NCBI GenBank assembly: GCA_025464925.1
Contig: JAODMS010000241.1
Location: forward strand, 3,783 to 67,782
From: Arthrobacter sp.
GTDB taxonomy: Bacteria; Actinomycetota; Actinomycetes; Actinomycetales; Micrococcaceae
Reading direction: 5' to 3'
Length of the DNA stretch: 64,000 nt
How positions within the stretch are numbered: position 1 is the stretch's first letter; the number at the start of each line of letters is the position of its first letter. The notes beneath the pieces were generated by a model. That model searched no databases. It had not been told where the DNA came from and worked only from the letters and a program-made list of their open reading frames with translations. The translations under genes were made by a program, and so were the position numbers. Shown here piece by piece: positions 9,030-17,535 of this stretch.

Positions 9030-9123
9030 GGACTCCCTCCCCCGCCCCCGTCACCCTGAGGAGCACGTCACGATCGAGACCACAGCCCCCACGCGGCCGG
9101 ACCCCGACATCACCGGTGTCCGG

Positions 9124-10088
9124 GTGACCCGGGCCGACGGCGCCTCGGTGCGCGAGCTGCGCGCGCGGGTGGCGACCCATCTCGTCGGCCGGGAGCGGGA
9201 GACTGACCTCCTCCTCGCCGCGATCGCCGCTGGCCGAGACGTCCTCATCGAAGGTCCGCCGGGCACATCGAAGTCGACCCTGCTGCGGTCGATCACCCAT
9301 GAGTGGGGAATCCCGCTGCTCTTCGTCGAGGGCAACGCCGACCTGACTCCGGCTCGCCTGGTCGGCCACCACAACCCGGCCCGGGTACTTCGCGAGGACT
9401 ACACCGAAGACAACTTCGTCGCAGGGCCGCTGGTGACAGCCATGCGCAGCGGGGGCTTCCTGTACCTGGAGGAGTTCAACCGGGCACCGGAGGACACCCT
9501 CAACACGCTGCTCACCGCCATGGCCGAACGACGCATCACGGTCCCCCGCCTGGGGCCAGTGGAGGCCCGGCCGACCTTCCGGGTCGTCGCCTCGATGAAC
9601 CCCTACGACAACATCGGGACGACGCGGCTGTCCTCCGGCGTCCTGGACCGGCTCTGCCGCCTCGCGGTGGGCTACCAGGACGCGGCGGCCGAGCGCGGCA
9701 TCGTAGCCTGGCGCACCGCGGTGGAATCCGCGCGGCTGGTGGCCGACGCGGTCGCGGTGACGCGGGCGACGCGGTCGCGGTGACGCGGGCGACGCGGGAG
9801 CGCGAGGACGTCCGGCAAGGCAGCAGCGTGCGCGGAGCGATCGACGTCGCCCTGGTGGCCGCCCAGCTTGCCGCGCTGCGGGAGGTCCCGCTGCCCGGCG
9901 TCGACTCGGAGCTGCCACCCCGGGACCTGCCGGGCGACTACACCGCCGTGGTGCTGGACGCGATGCTCGTGGCACTGTCGGGACGGATCCAGCTCGACGA
10001 ACTCCTCGCCGAGACGCCGGAGGCCGTGCTCCGGGAGATATGGGAGGACCACTTCCTCCTGCAGCCCGCGGTGGCCGACCCCGGTTGA
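9124..10088 (+). pseudogene. MoxR-family AAA+ ATPase, frameshifted by a 23-bp tandem duplication
   Basis: The first part encodes a MoxR-type ATPase: Walker A EGPPGTSKST, Walker B GGFLYLEEFNRAPEDTLNTL, sensor region RVVASMNPYDNIGTTRL. At 9745-9790 a 23-bp unit is present twice in tandem. Because 23 is not a multiple of three, the frame changes and stops at 9781-9783. Removing one copy restores a single frame through TRATREREDVRQGSSVRGA to the stop at 10086-10088, which includes the C-terminal lid. The start is also odd. The Shine-Dalgarno-like GAGGAG near 9058-9063 is followed by GTC, not GTG, and the first in-frame standard start is GTG 9124. As written, the product lacks about 100 C-terminal residues. 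Partner: the VWA gene downstream. Confidence 0.8.
9745..9790. repeat. perfect 23-bp tandem duplication
   Basis: The unit 9745-9767 (begins GACGCGGTCGCGG) is repeated exactly at 9768-9790, followed by a partial third copy (GACGCGGG). The unit is itself built from GACGCGG-like words, which favours slippage. It frameshifts the MoxR gene. Confidence 0.95.
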
Positions 10089-10202
10089 AGGACGGTCGAG
10101 GGCGACTCGCCCCTCGCCCGGCCGGGCCGGCGGGCCGCCGGGCCACGGCGCCCCCTGCGGCCGCTCCCCCGCCGGCCCAAGCAGCTGGCCGCGGAACCGG
10201 CC

Positions 10203-11093
10203 GTGTTCCGTCCCGGCGCCGGCGGACACGCCCTCGTCACCAGCGGGGATGCGCGCTGCCGCAGCGGCGCGGCGGGTCCGGCCGGCGACACCACGCCGGG
10301 CTCCTCCGACGAGCAGGGACAGGTGATCGAGCTCGCCGACCTCGATGCGGCCGCGACGGCCGCGGACGCCCTCGCGCGGCGGCAGGCCCGTGACATCGCC
10401 CGCCGGCTCGCCGTCGCCCGCCCACGGCACGACGACCGCAGTCGCGGAGCCGGTGGGGAGCTGGCCAGCGTCCGATGGCGCGCAGGGTCGGACGACATCG
10501 ACCTCGACCGGACCCTGGACGCGCTGGCCGAGACCCCGTTCCCGGAGGACGACGACGTCGTCGTCCGCGAGCGCAGGCGGAAGCGCCGGTCGGTCGTCCT
10601 CGTCGTCGACGTCTCCGGATCCATGCGGGGCGAGCGGGTGCGCACGGCGGCCGCGGCCGTTGGCGCCCTGGCGGGCGAGCTGGCCCGCGACCGCGTGGCG
10701 GTGGTCGCCTTCTGGTCTGACGCCGCAGTCCTGCTACGGCTCGGCGAATCCGTCGAGCCCGACGGCATCCTGGACCTCCTGCTCCGCGTGCCCACCGAGG
10801 GCCTGACCAACGTGGCCTTCGCCCTCGAGGTGGCACGCCGTCAGCTCGCCGGCGTGCCGCCGAGGGATGCCCGCGTGCTGCTCCTGTCGGACTGCGTCCA
10901 CAACGCCGGACCCGATCCGCGCTCGGTGGTCGCGAGCCTCCCTCGACTCGACGTGCTGGTCGACGTCGCCGGAGAGGTCGACACCGATCTGGGGCGGGAC
11001 CTGGCCGCCCTCGGCCGCGGCCGGCTCCAGCTGATCCGGACCCATCGCGACGTGGCGGGCGCGGTCAACGCCCTCTTCGACGACCGCCGCTGA
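10203..11093 (+). CDS. VWA-domain protein (CoxE-like partner of MoxR ATPase)
   Basis: A 296-residue protein with an N-terminal charged region and a C-terminal von Willebrand A fold. The metal-ion site DVSGSM is at about 137-142, with T (EGLTNV) and D (LLLSDCVHN) in the expected later positions. MoxR ATPase/VWA pairs act as metal-dependent chaperones that mature or activate partner enzymes, CoxD/CoxE for CO dehydrogenase being an example. The same reading frame is open back to the MoxR stop at 10088, so the start is uncertain. GTG 10203 is the first good candidate and CTG codons lie upstream. The partner ATPase is frameshifted, so whether the pair works now is doubtful. Confidence 0.8.
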   Translation: MFRPGAGGHALVTSGDARCRSGAAGPAGDTTPGSSDEQGQVIELADLDAAATAADALARRQARDIARRLAVARPRHDDRSRGAGGELASVRWRAGSDDIDLDRTLDALAETPFPEDDDVVVRERRRKRRSVVLVVDVSGSMRGERVRTAAAAVGALAGELARDRVAVVAFWSDAAVLLRLGESVEPDGILDLLLRVPTEGLTNVAFALEVARRQLAGVPPRDARVLLLSDCVHNAGPDPRSVVASLPRLDVLVDVAGEVDTDLGRDLAALGRGRLQLIRTHRDVAGAVNALFDDRR

Positions 11094-11315
11094 CGTCGAC
11101 TCTGCGGTCCATGTACCGGAAGCGTTCCCGTGCCCTTGACGGTTGCGCTTCCGTCGATGACCATCGGCCAGACGCCGACGAGCCCTCGTGCCATGGAGGA
11201 CTCCTCGAGTCGGCCAGCCGGCCAGAGGCCTTTCCCGCTCCCCGGCGAGGGCCAAGTCCTCCGGCCACTCGCTCACCGGTGCGTCCGTCCGGGACGCCGA
11301 GGAAAGGAACGCACC

Positions 11316-11510
11316 GTGCAGCGACTCATCGCCGGCCGGCACCGTGACGTGGTCGTGGCCCGCTGGCAGGACCTCGACGCCTGGGGCGCCCGTGCGCACG
11401 ACCACCCCACCGGGATCGTCGCGATCGTGGGTCTCGACCCGGTCCTCATGTCACGGGAATACATCACGACCGAGGTGTGTACCCGGCTCGTCGAAAGGCG
11501 AGCGGACTGA
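11316..11510 (+). CDS. small protein of unknown function
   Basis: A GTG start preceded by GAGGAAAGGAAC gives a 64-residue protein (MQRLIAGRHRDVVVARWQ ... VCTRLVERRAD). GC at third codon positions is as high as in neighbouring real genes, and only in this frame, which supports coding. I do not recognise the family. Its second half (IVGLDPVLMSREYITTEV) loosely resembles the end of the next gene (LIGADPIMSGTNYAATL), so the two may be related or may be pieces of one ancestral protein. Confidence 0.5.
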   Translation: MQRLIAGRHRDVVVARWQDLDAWGARAHDHPTGIVAIVGLDPVLMSREYITTEVCTRLVERRAD

Positions 11511-11512
11511 AG

Positions 11513-11974
11513 GTGGCGCCCACCCACATCGGTCTCCGGTGCGACGACGAACGCGTGGAGGTCGACTGGCAGCTCACCCGCGAACACGAGGTCCCCCGGT
11601 TGTGGGAATCCGACCGCGCCGAGGACGACCATGAGCTGCTCGCCCGTCCCGAGTGCTTCCAGGAGGTGCTTCACAGCCGCCCGGACGTCGTCGTCCTGTC
11701 CGCCCGCCTCGGGCAGGGCGGACAGGCCGGGACGGCGCGCCTGAATGCCGCCTACGGCACCGTCCACACCGAGTCCACGCTGCGCCTGGGTGGCCCCGCC
11801 ATGGGCGACCTGAACCCCGACGAGCTGATGACGCTGGTCCGTCTCATCGGGGCCGACCCGATCATGTCCGGCACGAACTACGCGGCCACGCTGCGGCCAC
11901 TTCCCCTGACCGACGACGAGCCGCCTGGACGGACACGACGACGCCGAGGGGGTCTGGGGTGCACGGTGACGTGA
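11513..11974 (+). CDS. protein of unknown function
   Basis: A GTG start two bases after the previous stop yields 153 residues (MAPTHIGLRCDDERVEVDWQ at the N terminus). The third codon positions are strongly GC-biased up to about residue 135. The last 20 residues (GRTRRRRGG) lose that bias and may be unstructured. No signal peptide, membrane helix or metal motif is visible, and the family is unrecognised. It lies between the MoxR/VWA pair and an MFS transporter, and its stop overlaps the start region of the latter, so it is probably in the same transcript. Confidence 0.55.
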   Translation: MAPTHIGLRCDDERVEVDWQLTREHEVPRLWESDRAEDDHELLARPECFQEVLHSRPDVVVLSARLGQGGQAGTARLNAAYGTVHTESTLRLGGPAMGDLNPDELMTLVRLIGADPIMSGTNYAATLRPLPLTDDEPPGRTRRRRGGLGCTVT

Positions 11975-13410
11975 GGACCACCCGCAGAACAGAGGACCCC
12001 CGCGGGGCCCGATGGCTGCTCGTGGCCTGCCTGATCGGAATTTTCTCGACGACGTTCCCGGCCACCATCCTGACCATCTCGCTGCAACCGATCGCCCTCG
12101 ACCTGAGCTCCAGACCCTCCACGATCGCCTGGGTGACCACGGCGCCGATGCTGGCGTCCGCGGTCGCCACGCCCGTTCTGGGTCGACTGGGCGACCTGCG
12201 CGGTCACCGCCGGCTGTACCTGTTCGGATTGGTCCTCGCCGGCACCTTCTCGGTGCTCACCGCGGTGGCGTGGGACGCCACCAGCCTGATCGGCTTCCGC
12301 ACCATGTCGCAGCTCGGAGCCGCCGCGACAGTGCCCGCCACGTTCGCGATCCTGTTCCGCGTCTATCCCGCCGAGCAGCGGGTTCGTGCGTCCTCACTCG
12401 CCTCCGGAACCCTGGCGGGCGCTGCCGTGGTGGGCGTCGTGATCGGCGGCCCACTCGTGGACCTGGTCGGCTGGCGGCCCATCTTCCTCGTGCACGCGGG
12501 GATCGCGTTCCTGGCGCTGGCGTTCGCGTTCGCCACCCTTCCGAAGGACGACGACGGAGTGCGCGCCGAGGGCGACCTGGACGTCGCCGGAGCGGCAGCG
12601 CTGGCCGTCGCGACTCTCCTACTGACCTTCGGCGTCAACCGACTCGGCGCGTGGGGCCTGTCCTCGATTCCGCTGGTCTGCCTTGCGCTCGTGCCGTTCG
12701 CCGTCTGGGTCCTGATTCTGGTCGAACGCCGGGCCGCCTCCCCTCTGTTGCCCCTGCGGGTCCTGTCCGCCCGGAACACCCGGGTGGTCTGCGCGGCGAC
12801 GTTCCTGCTCGGCGCCGGCTGGATGGGCAACTTCGTCATCACGCCACTGTTGCTGCTGTCGGTGCTCGGCATCTCGGTCGCGGTGACGTCGCTGATCACC
12901 GTCCCGCGGGCGACCTTCATCATGCTGGCTGCGCCCGTGGCCGGACGGCTGGGCGTGCGCTACGGGGAGCGCCGGCTCGTGGTCGTCGCGAGCGCCGGAC
13001 TTGCGCTCGTCCTGGGGCTCATGGCGGTGGGCGCGGCGATCGAGAGCGTGGTGGTGATCGCCGTTGCGCTGCCTTTGAGCGGGTGGGCCCTCGGCCACGC
13101 GCAGCCGGGGCTGATCTCCGCCATGGGCCACGCCGTCCGCGAGGAGGACTTCGGCGTGGCCGTCTCGCTGCAGCAGACGGCGAACCAGCTCGGCGCCGTC
13201 GTCGGGATCGGGCTGTTCACGGCGCTGGCCGCCGACTCGACCACCCGGGGCCCTTTCGTGCTCGTCTTCCTGCTGACCGCTGGGTGTGCAGCCGCCGCCG
13301 CGGCGCTCGCGCTGCGGATGCACGACAGCCGCGGCATCGAGCCCCACCTGCCGCCCCCGGTGGACGACGGCAGCGAGCTACTCCCCCTGCGGCAGGAAAA
13401 GTCACCGTGA
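11959..13410 (+). CDS. MFS transporter
   Basis: About 483 residues with the alternating hydrophobic segments of a 14-helix (DHA2-like) MFS protein. The loop 2-3 motif GRLGDLRGHRRLYLFG follows helix 2. It would export or import a small organic molecule across the cytoplasmic membrane, and the substrate cannot be told. GTG 11959 (GAGGGGG upstream) or GTG 11971 (GTGA overlap with the previous stop) are both possible starts. The frame is open upstream but without membrane-protein character. It is the first of three intact MFS genes in 9 kb. Confidence 0.9.
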   Translation: MHGDVRTTRRTEDPRGARWLLVACLIGIFSTTFPATILTISLQPIALDLSSRPSTIAWVTTAPMLASAVATPVLGRLGDLRGHRRLYLFGLVLAGTFSVLTAVAWDATSLIGFRTMSQLGAAATVPATFAILFRVYPAEQRVRASSLASGTLAGAAVVGVVIGGPLVDLVGWRPIFLVHAGIAFLALAFAFATLPKDDDGVRAEGDLDVAGAAALAVATLLLTFGVNRLGAWGLSSIPLVCLALVPFAVWVLILVERRAASPLLPLRVLSARNTRVVCAATFLLGAGWMGNFVITPLLLLSVLGISVAVTSLITVPRATFIMLAAPVAGRLGVRYGERRLVVVASAGLALVLGLMAVGAAIESVVVIAVALPLSGWALGHAQPGLISAMGHAVREEDFGVAVSLQQTANQLGAVVGIGLFTALAADSTTRGPFVLVFLLTAGCAAAAAALALRMHDSRGIEPHLPPPVDDGSELLPLRQEKSP

Positions 13411-13427
13411 CGACCGAGAGGACCACC

Positions 13428-14321
13428 ATGGACGCAGGCACGCTCGAGACAAGAACACTCGAGGACACGACCGTCGGCACCGTTCCCGTCGGCGACTTCA
13501 TGGTCCGGCGGCTGGGCTTCGGCGCGATGCGCATCTCCAGCGCCCGCAACTCGGAGGGCAAGCGGGACCGCGCCGAGGCAGTGCGGTTGTGTCGGCGGGC
13601 GTACGAGCGCGGGGTGCGGTTCTTCGACACCGCCGACATCTACGGGCTGGGCGAGTCCGAGCAGATCATCGCGCAGGCGCTGCACCCCTATCCCGATGAC
13701 CTCGTGATCGGCACCAAGGCGGGCTTCCGGCCGGACCGGATGGACCCCGGGCACGCGACGATGCCGCCCCGCGGCCGGCCGGAGGACATCAAGGCCCAGG
13801 CCGAGAAGAGCCTGGCGGCGCTCCGGCTGGACTGCCTGCCCGTTTACCAGGTGCACGTGCCGGACCCCGCGGTTGCCTACGCGGACACCCTCGGCGCCTT
13901 CGCCGACCTGCAGCAGGAGGGCAAGGTCCAGCACATCGGCGTCTGCAACGTGAGCGAGGCGCAACTGGACCTGGCCCGCTCGATGGTCCCGGTCGTATCG
14001 GTGCAGAACCGCTACAACGCCTCCGATCGCACGTCCGAGGGCGTGCTCGCGGCGTGCGAGGCGGCCAGGATCCCTTTCCTCCCCTGGCAGCCGGTCGCTG
14101 TCCAGCCCAACCTGGCCGGGCGCACGGTCGCCGAGGTGGCGACTGCCATGGGGGTCCTACCGCAGCAGGTCGCGCTGGCGTGGCTCTTCCGTCGCTCGCC
14201 GCTCATGCTGCCGATCCCGGGGACGTCCAAGGTGTCACACCTGGACGACAACGTCGACGGGGCCTGGGTGTCATTGTCGGACGAGGACTACGCACGCATC
14301 GACCTGGCCGCCGCCCTGTAA
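13428..14321 (+). CDS. aldo/keto reductase
   Basis: A 297-residue AKR with the full catalytic tetrad in order: Asp in FFDTADIYG, Tyr in the same motif, Lys in IGTKAGF and His in YQVHVPD. The C-terminal NADPH-binding block is PIPGTSKVSHLDDNV. It reduces carbonyls to alcohols, or the reverse, with NADP(H). ATG 13428 is preferred, with GAGAGG about 7 bases upstream. GTG 13407 overlapping the MFS stop is an alternative. It is embedded between two MFS genes in one operon. Confidence 0.92.
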   Translation: MDAGTLETRTLEDTTVGTVPVGDFMVRRLGFGAMRISSARNSEGKRDRAEAVRLCRRAYERGVRFFDTADIYGLGESEQIIAQALHPYPDDLVIGTKAGFRPDRMDPGHATMPPRGRPEDIKAQAEKSLAALRLDCLPVYQVHVPDPAVAYADTLGAFADLQQEGKVQHIGVCNVSEAQLDLARSMVPVVSVQNRYNASDRTSEGVLAACEAARIPFLPWQPVAVQPNLAGRTVAEVATAMGVLPQQVALAWLFRRSPLMLPIPGTSKVSHLDDNVDGAWVSLSDEDYARIDLAAAL

Positions 14322-15931
14322 TGGCGGTCCTGCGTCCTCCCGCGGCTCAGGATGCCGCCGGGGTCGCCCCGCATCCCTGGTGGGCGCTCGCCGTCCTGTG
14401 CATCAGCCTGGTGGTCGTCACGATCCAGACCAGCATCCTGAACGTCGCGCTGCCCAGCCTGGTCCGGGACATCGGCGCGGACGACGCCGAGCTCCAGTGG
14501 ATCGTCGACTCCTACATCGTGGCCTTCGCCGGTGTGCTGCTGACCGGGGCGGCGCTGGCCGACCGGTTCGGCCGCCGCGGTGTGATGATGGCCGGGCTGG
14601 TGCTGTGCGGGCTCTCCTCCGTCGCCGCGGCGCTCTCGCAGAGCCCGGGTCCGCTGATCGTGTGGCGCACGGTCATGGGCGTCGGGGCGGCGCTCGTCAT
14701 GCCGGCGACCCTGTCGATCCTGGTCAACGTCTTCACCGAACCGGCGCAGCGCACCCGGGCGATCGCCTATTGGACGCTGATGAACGCGACCGGCGCGTTC
14801 ATCGGCCCGATCGCCGGCGGGCTGCTGCTGGGCTGGACGTCCTGGCAGGCCTGCTTCTACGTGACGCTGCCGCTCATCGTCGTGGCAGTAGTCCTGGGCT
14901 ACGTCGTGGTCCCGACCTCGCGGGACCCGGCTGCGGCCCACTTCGACGTAGCCGGGGGCGTGCTCTCGACGGCGGCGCTGGGGGCGATGATCTGGGGCAT
15001 CATCGAGGGCCCCTCGCGGGGCTGGACCGACGGCGTCGTCCTCGGCGTGTTCGCCGCGGCCGTGGTGCTGGGTGCCGCGTTTGTGGTTTGGGAGCGGCAC
15101 ACCCCGGAGCCCATGCTGGACCTGACCATCTTCGCCAACCGGCAATTGCGCGGCGCCACCGTCGCGCTCACCGTCGCTTTCCTCGCGATGACGGGCGCCA
15201 TGTACCTCGCAGGCCTCGCCCTGCAGCTGGCCAAGGGCTACACACCGCTGGCCGCCGCGGTGGCGATCTCGCTGCCGGTGACCGTCGTCAACTTCGTCGT
15301 CGTACCCCGCACCCCGTGGCTGATCGAACGGTTCGGCACTCGGCTCATGGTGAGCGGGGGCATCGCGCTCATCGCCAGCGCGGCACTGGTCATCTCCACG
15401 ATGACGGTGACCTCGGGATACCTCGTCCTGTGCCTGGGCTTCGCCTTGATGGCCCTGGCGTTCAGCTCCTTCGTGCCGGCCAGCACGGAGGCGGTGATCA
15501 CCTCGGTGCCCGCCGAGCGGTCCGGCGGCGCATCGGCGGTCAACCAGCTCACCCGCCAGGTCGGTCAGGCCCTCGGCGTCGCCCTGGGCGGAGCGCTGAC
15601 GGCGGTGGGGTACTCGGCCTCCTTCACGGCACCGGACCGTGGCATGAGCCCGGCGGCGGCCGAGGCGGCTGGCGCCTCGCTGACCGATGCCCTGGCGGCC
15701 GGCGGTGGACTTCCGGCGCAGGCGCGTGCGGCGCTCGAGCTCGCCGCCCACGATGCGTACCTCTCCGGCATCCGGCTGTCCCTGTGGGTGGCCGCCGGCA
15801 TCGCGCTGTGCGGTGCGGCGTACGCCGCGGCCACCATCCCCGGCCGCGGGACGGCACCGCCTCAGGTGCACCACGTCGAGCGGGACCCCCGGTCCGCCGA
15901 CCCCACCGGGACGGCGTTCGAGACGACCTGA
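14321..15931 (+). CDS. MFS transporter, DHA2 (14-TM) family
   Basis: A 536-residue multidrug-type MFS protein. Helix 1 contains VTIQTSILNVALPSLVRDIG and ELQWIVDSYIVAFAGVLLT, the signature of DHA2 drug:H+ antiporters, followed by the motif GAALADRFGRRGVMM. Its ATG overlaps the previous gene's TAA (TAATG), showing coupling with the aldo/keto reductase. The likely role is efflux of a toxic substrate or intermediate (inference). Confidence 0.93.
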   Translation: MAVLRPPAAQDAAGVAPHPWWALAVLCISLVVVTIQTSILNVALPSLVRDIGADDAELQWIVDSYIVAFAGVLLTGAALADRFGRRGVMMAGLVLCGLSSVAAALSQSPGPLIVWRTVMGVGAALVMPATLSILVNVFTEPAQRTRAIAYWTLMNATGAFIGPIAGGLLLGWTSWQACFYVTLPLIVVAVVLGYVVVPTSRDPAAAHFDVAGGVLSTAALGAMIWGIIEGPSRGWTDGVVLGVFAAAVVLGAAFVVWERHTPEPMLDLTIFANRQLRGATVALTVAFLAMTGAMYLAGLALQLAKGYTPLAAAVAISLPVTVVNFVVVPRTPWLIERFGTRLMVSGGIALIASAALVISTMTVTSGYLVLCLGFALMALAFSSFVPASTEAVITSVPAERSGGASAVNQLTRQVGQALGVALGGALTAVGYSASFTAPDRGMSPAAAEAAGASLTDALAAGGGLPAQARAALELAAHDAYLSGIRLSLWVAAGIALCGAAYAAATIPGRGTAPPQVHHVERDPRSADPTGTAFETT

Positions 15932-15960
15932 GCGGCCAGGGGATGCATCCCCTGGCCGCT
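15931..15960. terminator. perfect palindromic terminator between convergent operons
   Basis: A perfect 30-base inverted repeat immediately follows the MFS stop and precedes the end of the flavin reductase gene on the other strand. It can serve both directions. Confidence 0.75.
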
Positions 15961-15965
15961 TGCGA

Positions 15966-16565
15966 TCACTCCGGCTGCTCGGGTAGGCCCCGTCCTCGCC
16001 GTGCTGCGTTGTACTCGTTCACGAGGCCGCGCTCGTAGCTCTGCGTCCACTCCGTGGGCAGAGCCTTCCACGCGGCGCCGATGTCGAGCCGCGGCGCGCG
16101 GCGCAGGCGTTCGGCGGCGACGACGTCGGCGAGGAAGAGCGTGCTCTCCTCCGTGTCGAGGGACGTGACGACGCGGCCCTCGACGTAGCTCAGGGCGTCC
16201 GTGAGGATCGGCGACCCCGTGACCCCCGGCTTGGTCGCGAGCTGGGCGATCTTCTCGCCGTCCCGCCCCGAGCTGCCGCCGAGCGTCATGATGATCGCCA
16301 GCGAGGCGGCCGGGACGTCGTCCTCGTCGCCGGCCAGCAGGTGCATCGCGAAGACGCCCGACTCCTTCACCAGGTCGTGGGTCAGGTTCCGCTTGGCCAG
16401 CGTGATCTGGACGCGTGGCGCCTCCCGCAGCACGCTGCCCGCCCCCGCGGAGAGCGAGATGAGCCCGTTGGCCCGTCCGCCCGCCGTCGTGGTGACGGCC
16501 ACCGGAAATGGCCGGAGCCCGGAGAGGACGGCGTCAGCAGCGGCCAGGTCGACGCTCCTGGTCAC
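15966..16565 (-). CDS. flavin reductase family protein
   Basis: 199 residues with the FMN-binding split-barrel pattern: DAVLSGLRPFPVAVTTT at the N terminus, then NGLISLSAGAGSVLREAPRV, and NLTHDLVKESGVFAMHLLA in the middle. These proteins reduce FMN or FAD with NAD(P)H to feed a two-component monooxygenase, or are flavin-binding oxidoreductases themselves. No flavin-dependent monooxygenase of the acyl-CoA-dehydrogenase-like type stands beside it, so the partner is not clear. Its GTG start overlaps the stop of the enoyl-CoA hydratase gene by 4 bases, so they are co-translated. Confidence 0.85.
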   Translation of the reverse strand: MTRSVDLAAADAVLSGLRPFPVAVTTTAGGRANGLISLSAGAGSVLREAPRVQITLAKRNLTHDLVKESGVFAMHLLAGDEDDVPAASLAIIMTLGGSSGRDGEKIAQLATKPGVTGSPILTDALSYVEGRVVTSLDTEESTLFLADVVAAERLRRAPRLDIGAAWKALPTEWTQSYERGLVNEYNAARRGRGLPEQPE

Positions 16566-17341
16566 CGGCCCTGCCAGACCGGGACCCGCTTCTCGATGAA
16601 GGCGGTGGCCCCCTCCTTGGCGTCGACGCTGTTGAACACCGTGGGCTGGAGCTCGGCCTGCATCGCCCACACCTCCGCGGCGGGAAGCACCGCGGCGGCG
16701 CGGACCAGCCGCTTGGTCGCCTGCACGCCGAGGGGGCCGTTGGCCGCGATGAGGTCCGCGAGGGCGACGGCCTCGTCGAGGACCTGCTCGGGGGCGACGA
16801 CGCGGTTGATCAGCCCGAGCTGGTAGGCGCGCTCGGCCGCCACATAGTCGCCGGTGAGCGTGAGCTCGAGGGCGGCGGCGAGCGGGATGCGGCCACCGAG
16901 GAAGACGCCGCCTCCGGCGGCGAAGAGCGAACGCTTGACCTCGGGCAGACCGAAGCGCGCCTCGGACGAGGCGACCACCATGTCGCAGGCCAAGAGCAGC
17001 TCGAAGCCGCCGGCGACCGCAGTCGCGTTGGCGGCGCCGATCACCGGGGTCTCGACGCCCTCGCGCACGAACCGCTGGTAGCCCGCCAGACCAGCCTTGT
17101 CCTCGTCGGACTGCGCGCCGCCGGTGCCCTCGGCGAAGCCGCGGAGGTCCATGCCCGCGCAGAACGCCTTGTCGCCGGTGGCCGTGATGACGATCGACCG
17201 GATCTCCGGGTCGGCGTCGGCCTCCGCGATGCCGTTGCCGAGGCCGGCGAGCACGCCCATGTTGAGCGAGTTGCGCGCCTCCGGCCGGTTGATTCGCAGC
17301 ACCTGCACCGCGCCTCGGCGCTCCTTCTCGACTTCTGCCAT
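16562..17341 (-). CDS. enoyl-CoA hydratase/isomerase family protein
   Basis: A 259-residue crotonase. The first oxyanion-hole block is AFCAGMDLRGF and the second is TAVAGGFELLLACDMVVAS, followed by ARFGLPEVKRSLFAAGGG. The EVKRSL/GGVF segment carries only one of the two glutamates of classical hydratases, so the exact reaction (hydration, isomerisation or hydrolysis) is uncertain. It belongs to a two-gene minus-strand operon with the flavin reductase and is divergent from the SDR at 17536. Confidence 0.92.
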   Translation of the reverse strand: MAEVEKERRGAVQVLRINRPEARNSLNMGVLAGLGNGIAEADADPEIRSIVITATGDKAFCAGMDLRGFAEGTGGAQSDEDKAGLAGYQRFVREGVETPVIGAANATAVAGGFELLLACDMVVASSEARFGLPEVKRSLFAAGGGVFLGGRIPLAAALELTLTGDYVAAERAYQLGLINRVVAPEQVLDEAVALADLIAANGPLGVQATKRLVRAAAVLPAAEVWAMQAELQPTVFNSVDAKEGATAFIEKRVPVWQGR

Positions 17342-17535
17342 TGCGTGTCCTCCATCGTGTGACCGGGCCCGTACCGCGCCGTGCGCGCGGACTCCTGCAC
17401 CTCGACGGGTTCCGTCTCTTGCGCAGTAACGAAAGGCTTACCATAAGGTAGTGAGCAAGGGTCGTTCGGCGGACCGGCTAGCACGCGACGTGCCGCTCCG
17501 CTGACCCCCCACCGCACACGGACAAGGGAGTTCAC

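Noticed and set aside
11273..11767. Long minus-strand frame across the two unknown genes
   Set aside because: The plus-strand frames at 11316 and 11513 have third-position GC typical of real genes, and they have starts with ribosome sites and operon spacing.
13407..13428. GTG 13407 as start of the aldo/keto reductase
   Set aside because: It gives a stop-start overlap but a weaker ribosome site. ATG 13428 has GAGAGG at a better distance. It remains a possible alternative.
14288..15874. 528-codon minus-strand frame opposite the DHA2 transporter
   Set aside because: Low-complexity His/Arg/Gly/Asp-rich composition, a mirror of the membrane protein gene on the plus strand.
15966..17444. Single 492-codon minus-strand frame as one protein
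   Set aside because: Only its last 199 codons make a flavin reductase. The rest is a shifted-frame shadow of the enoyl-CoA hydratase gene.
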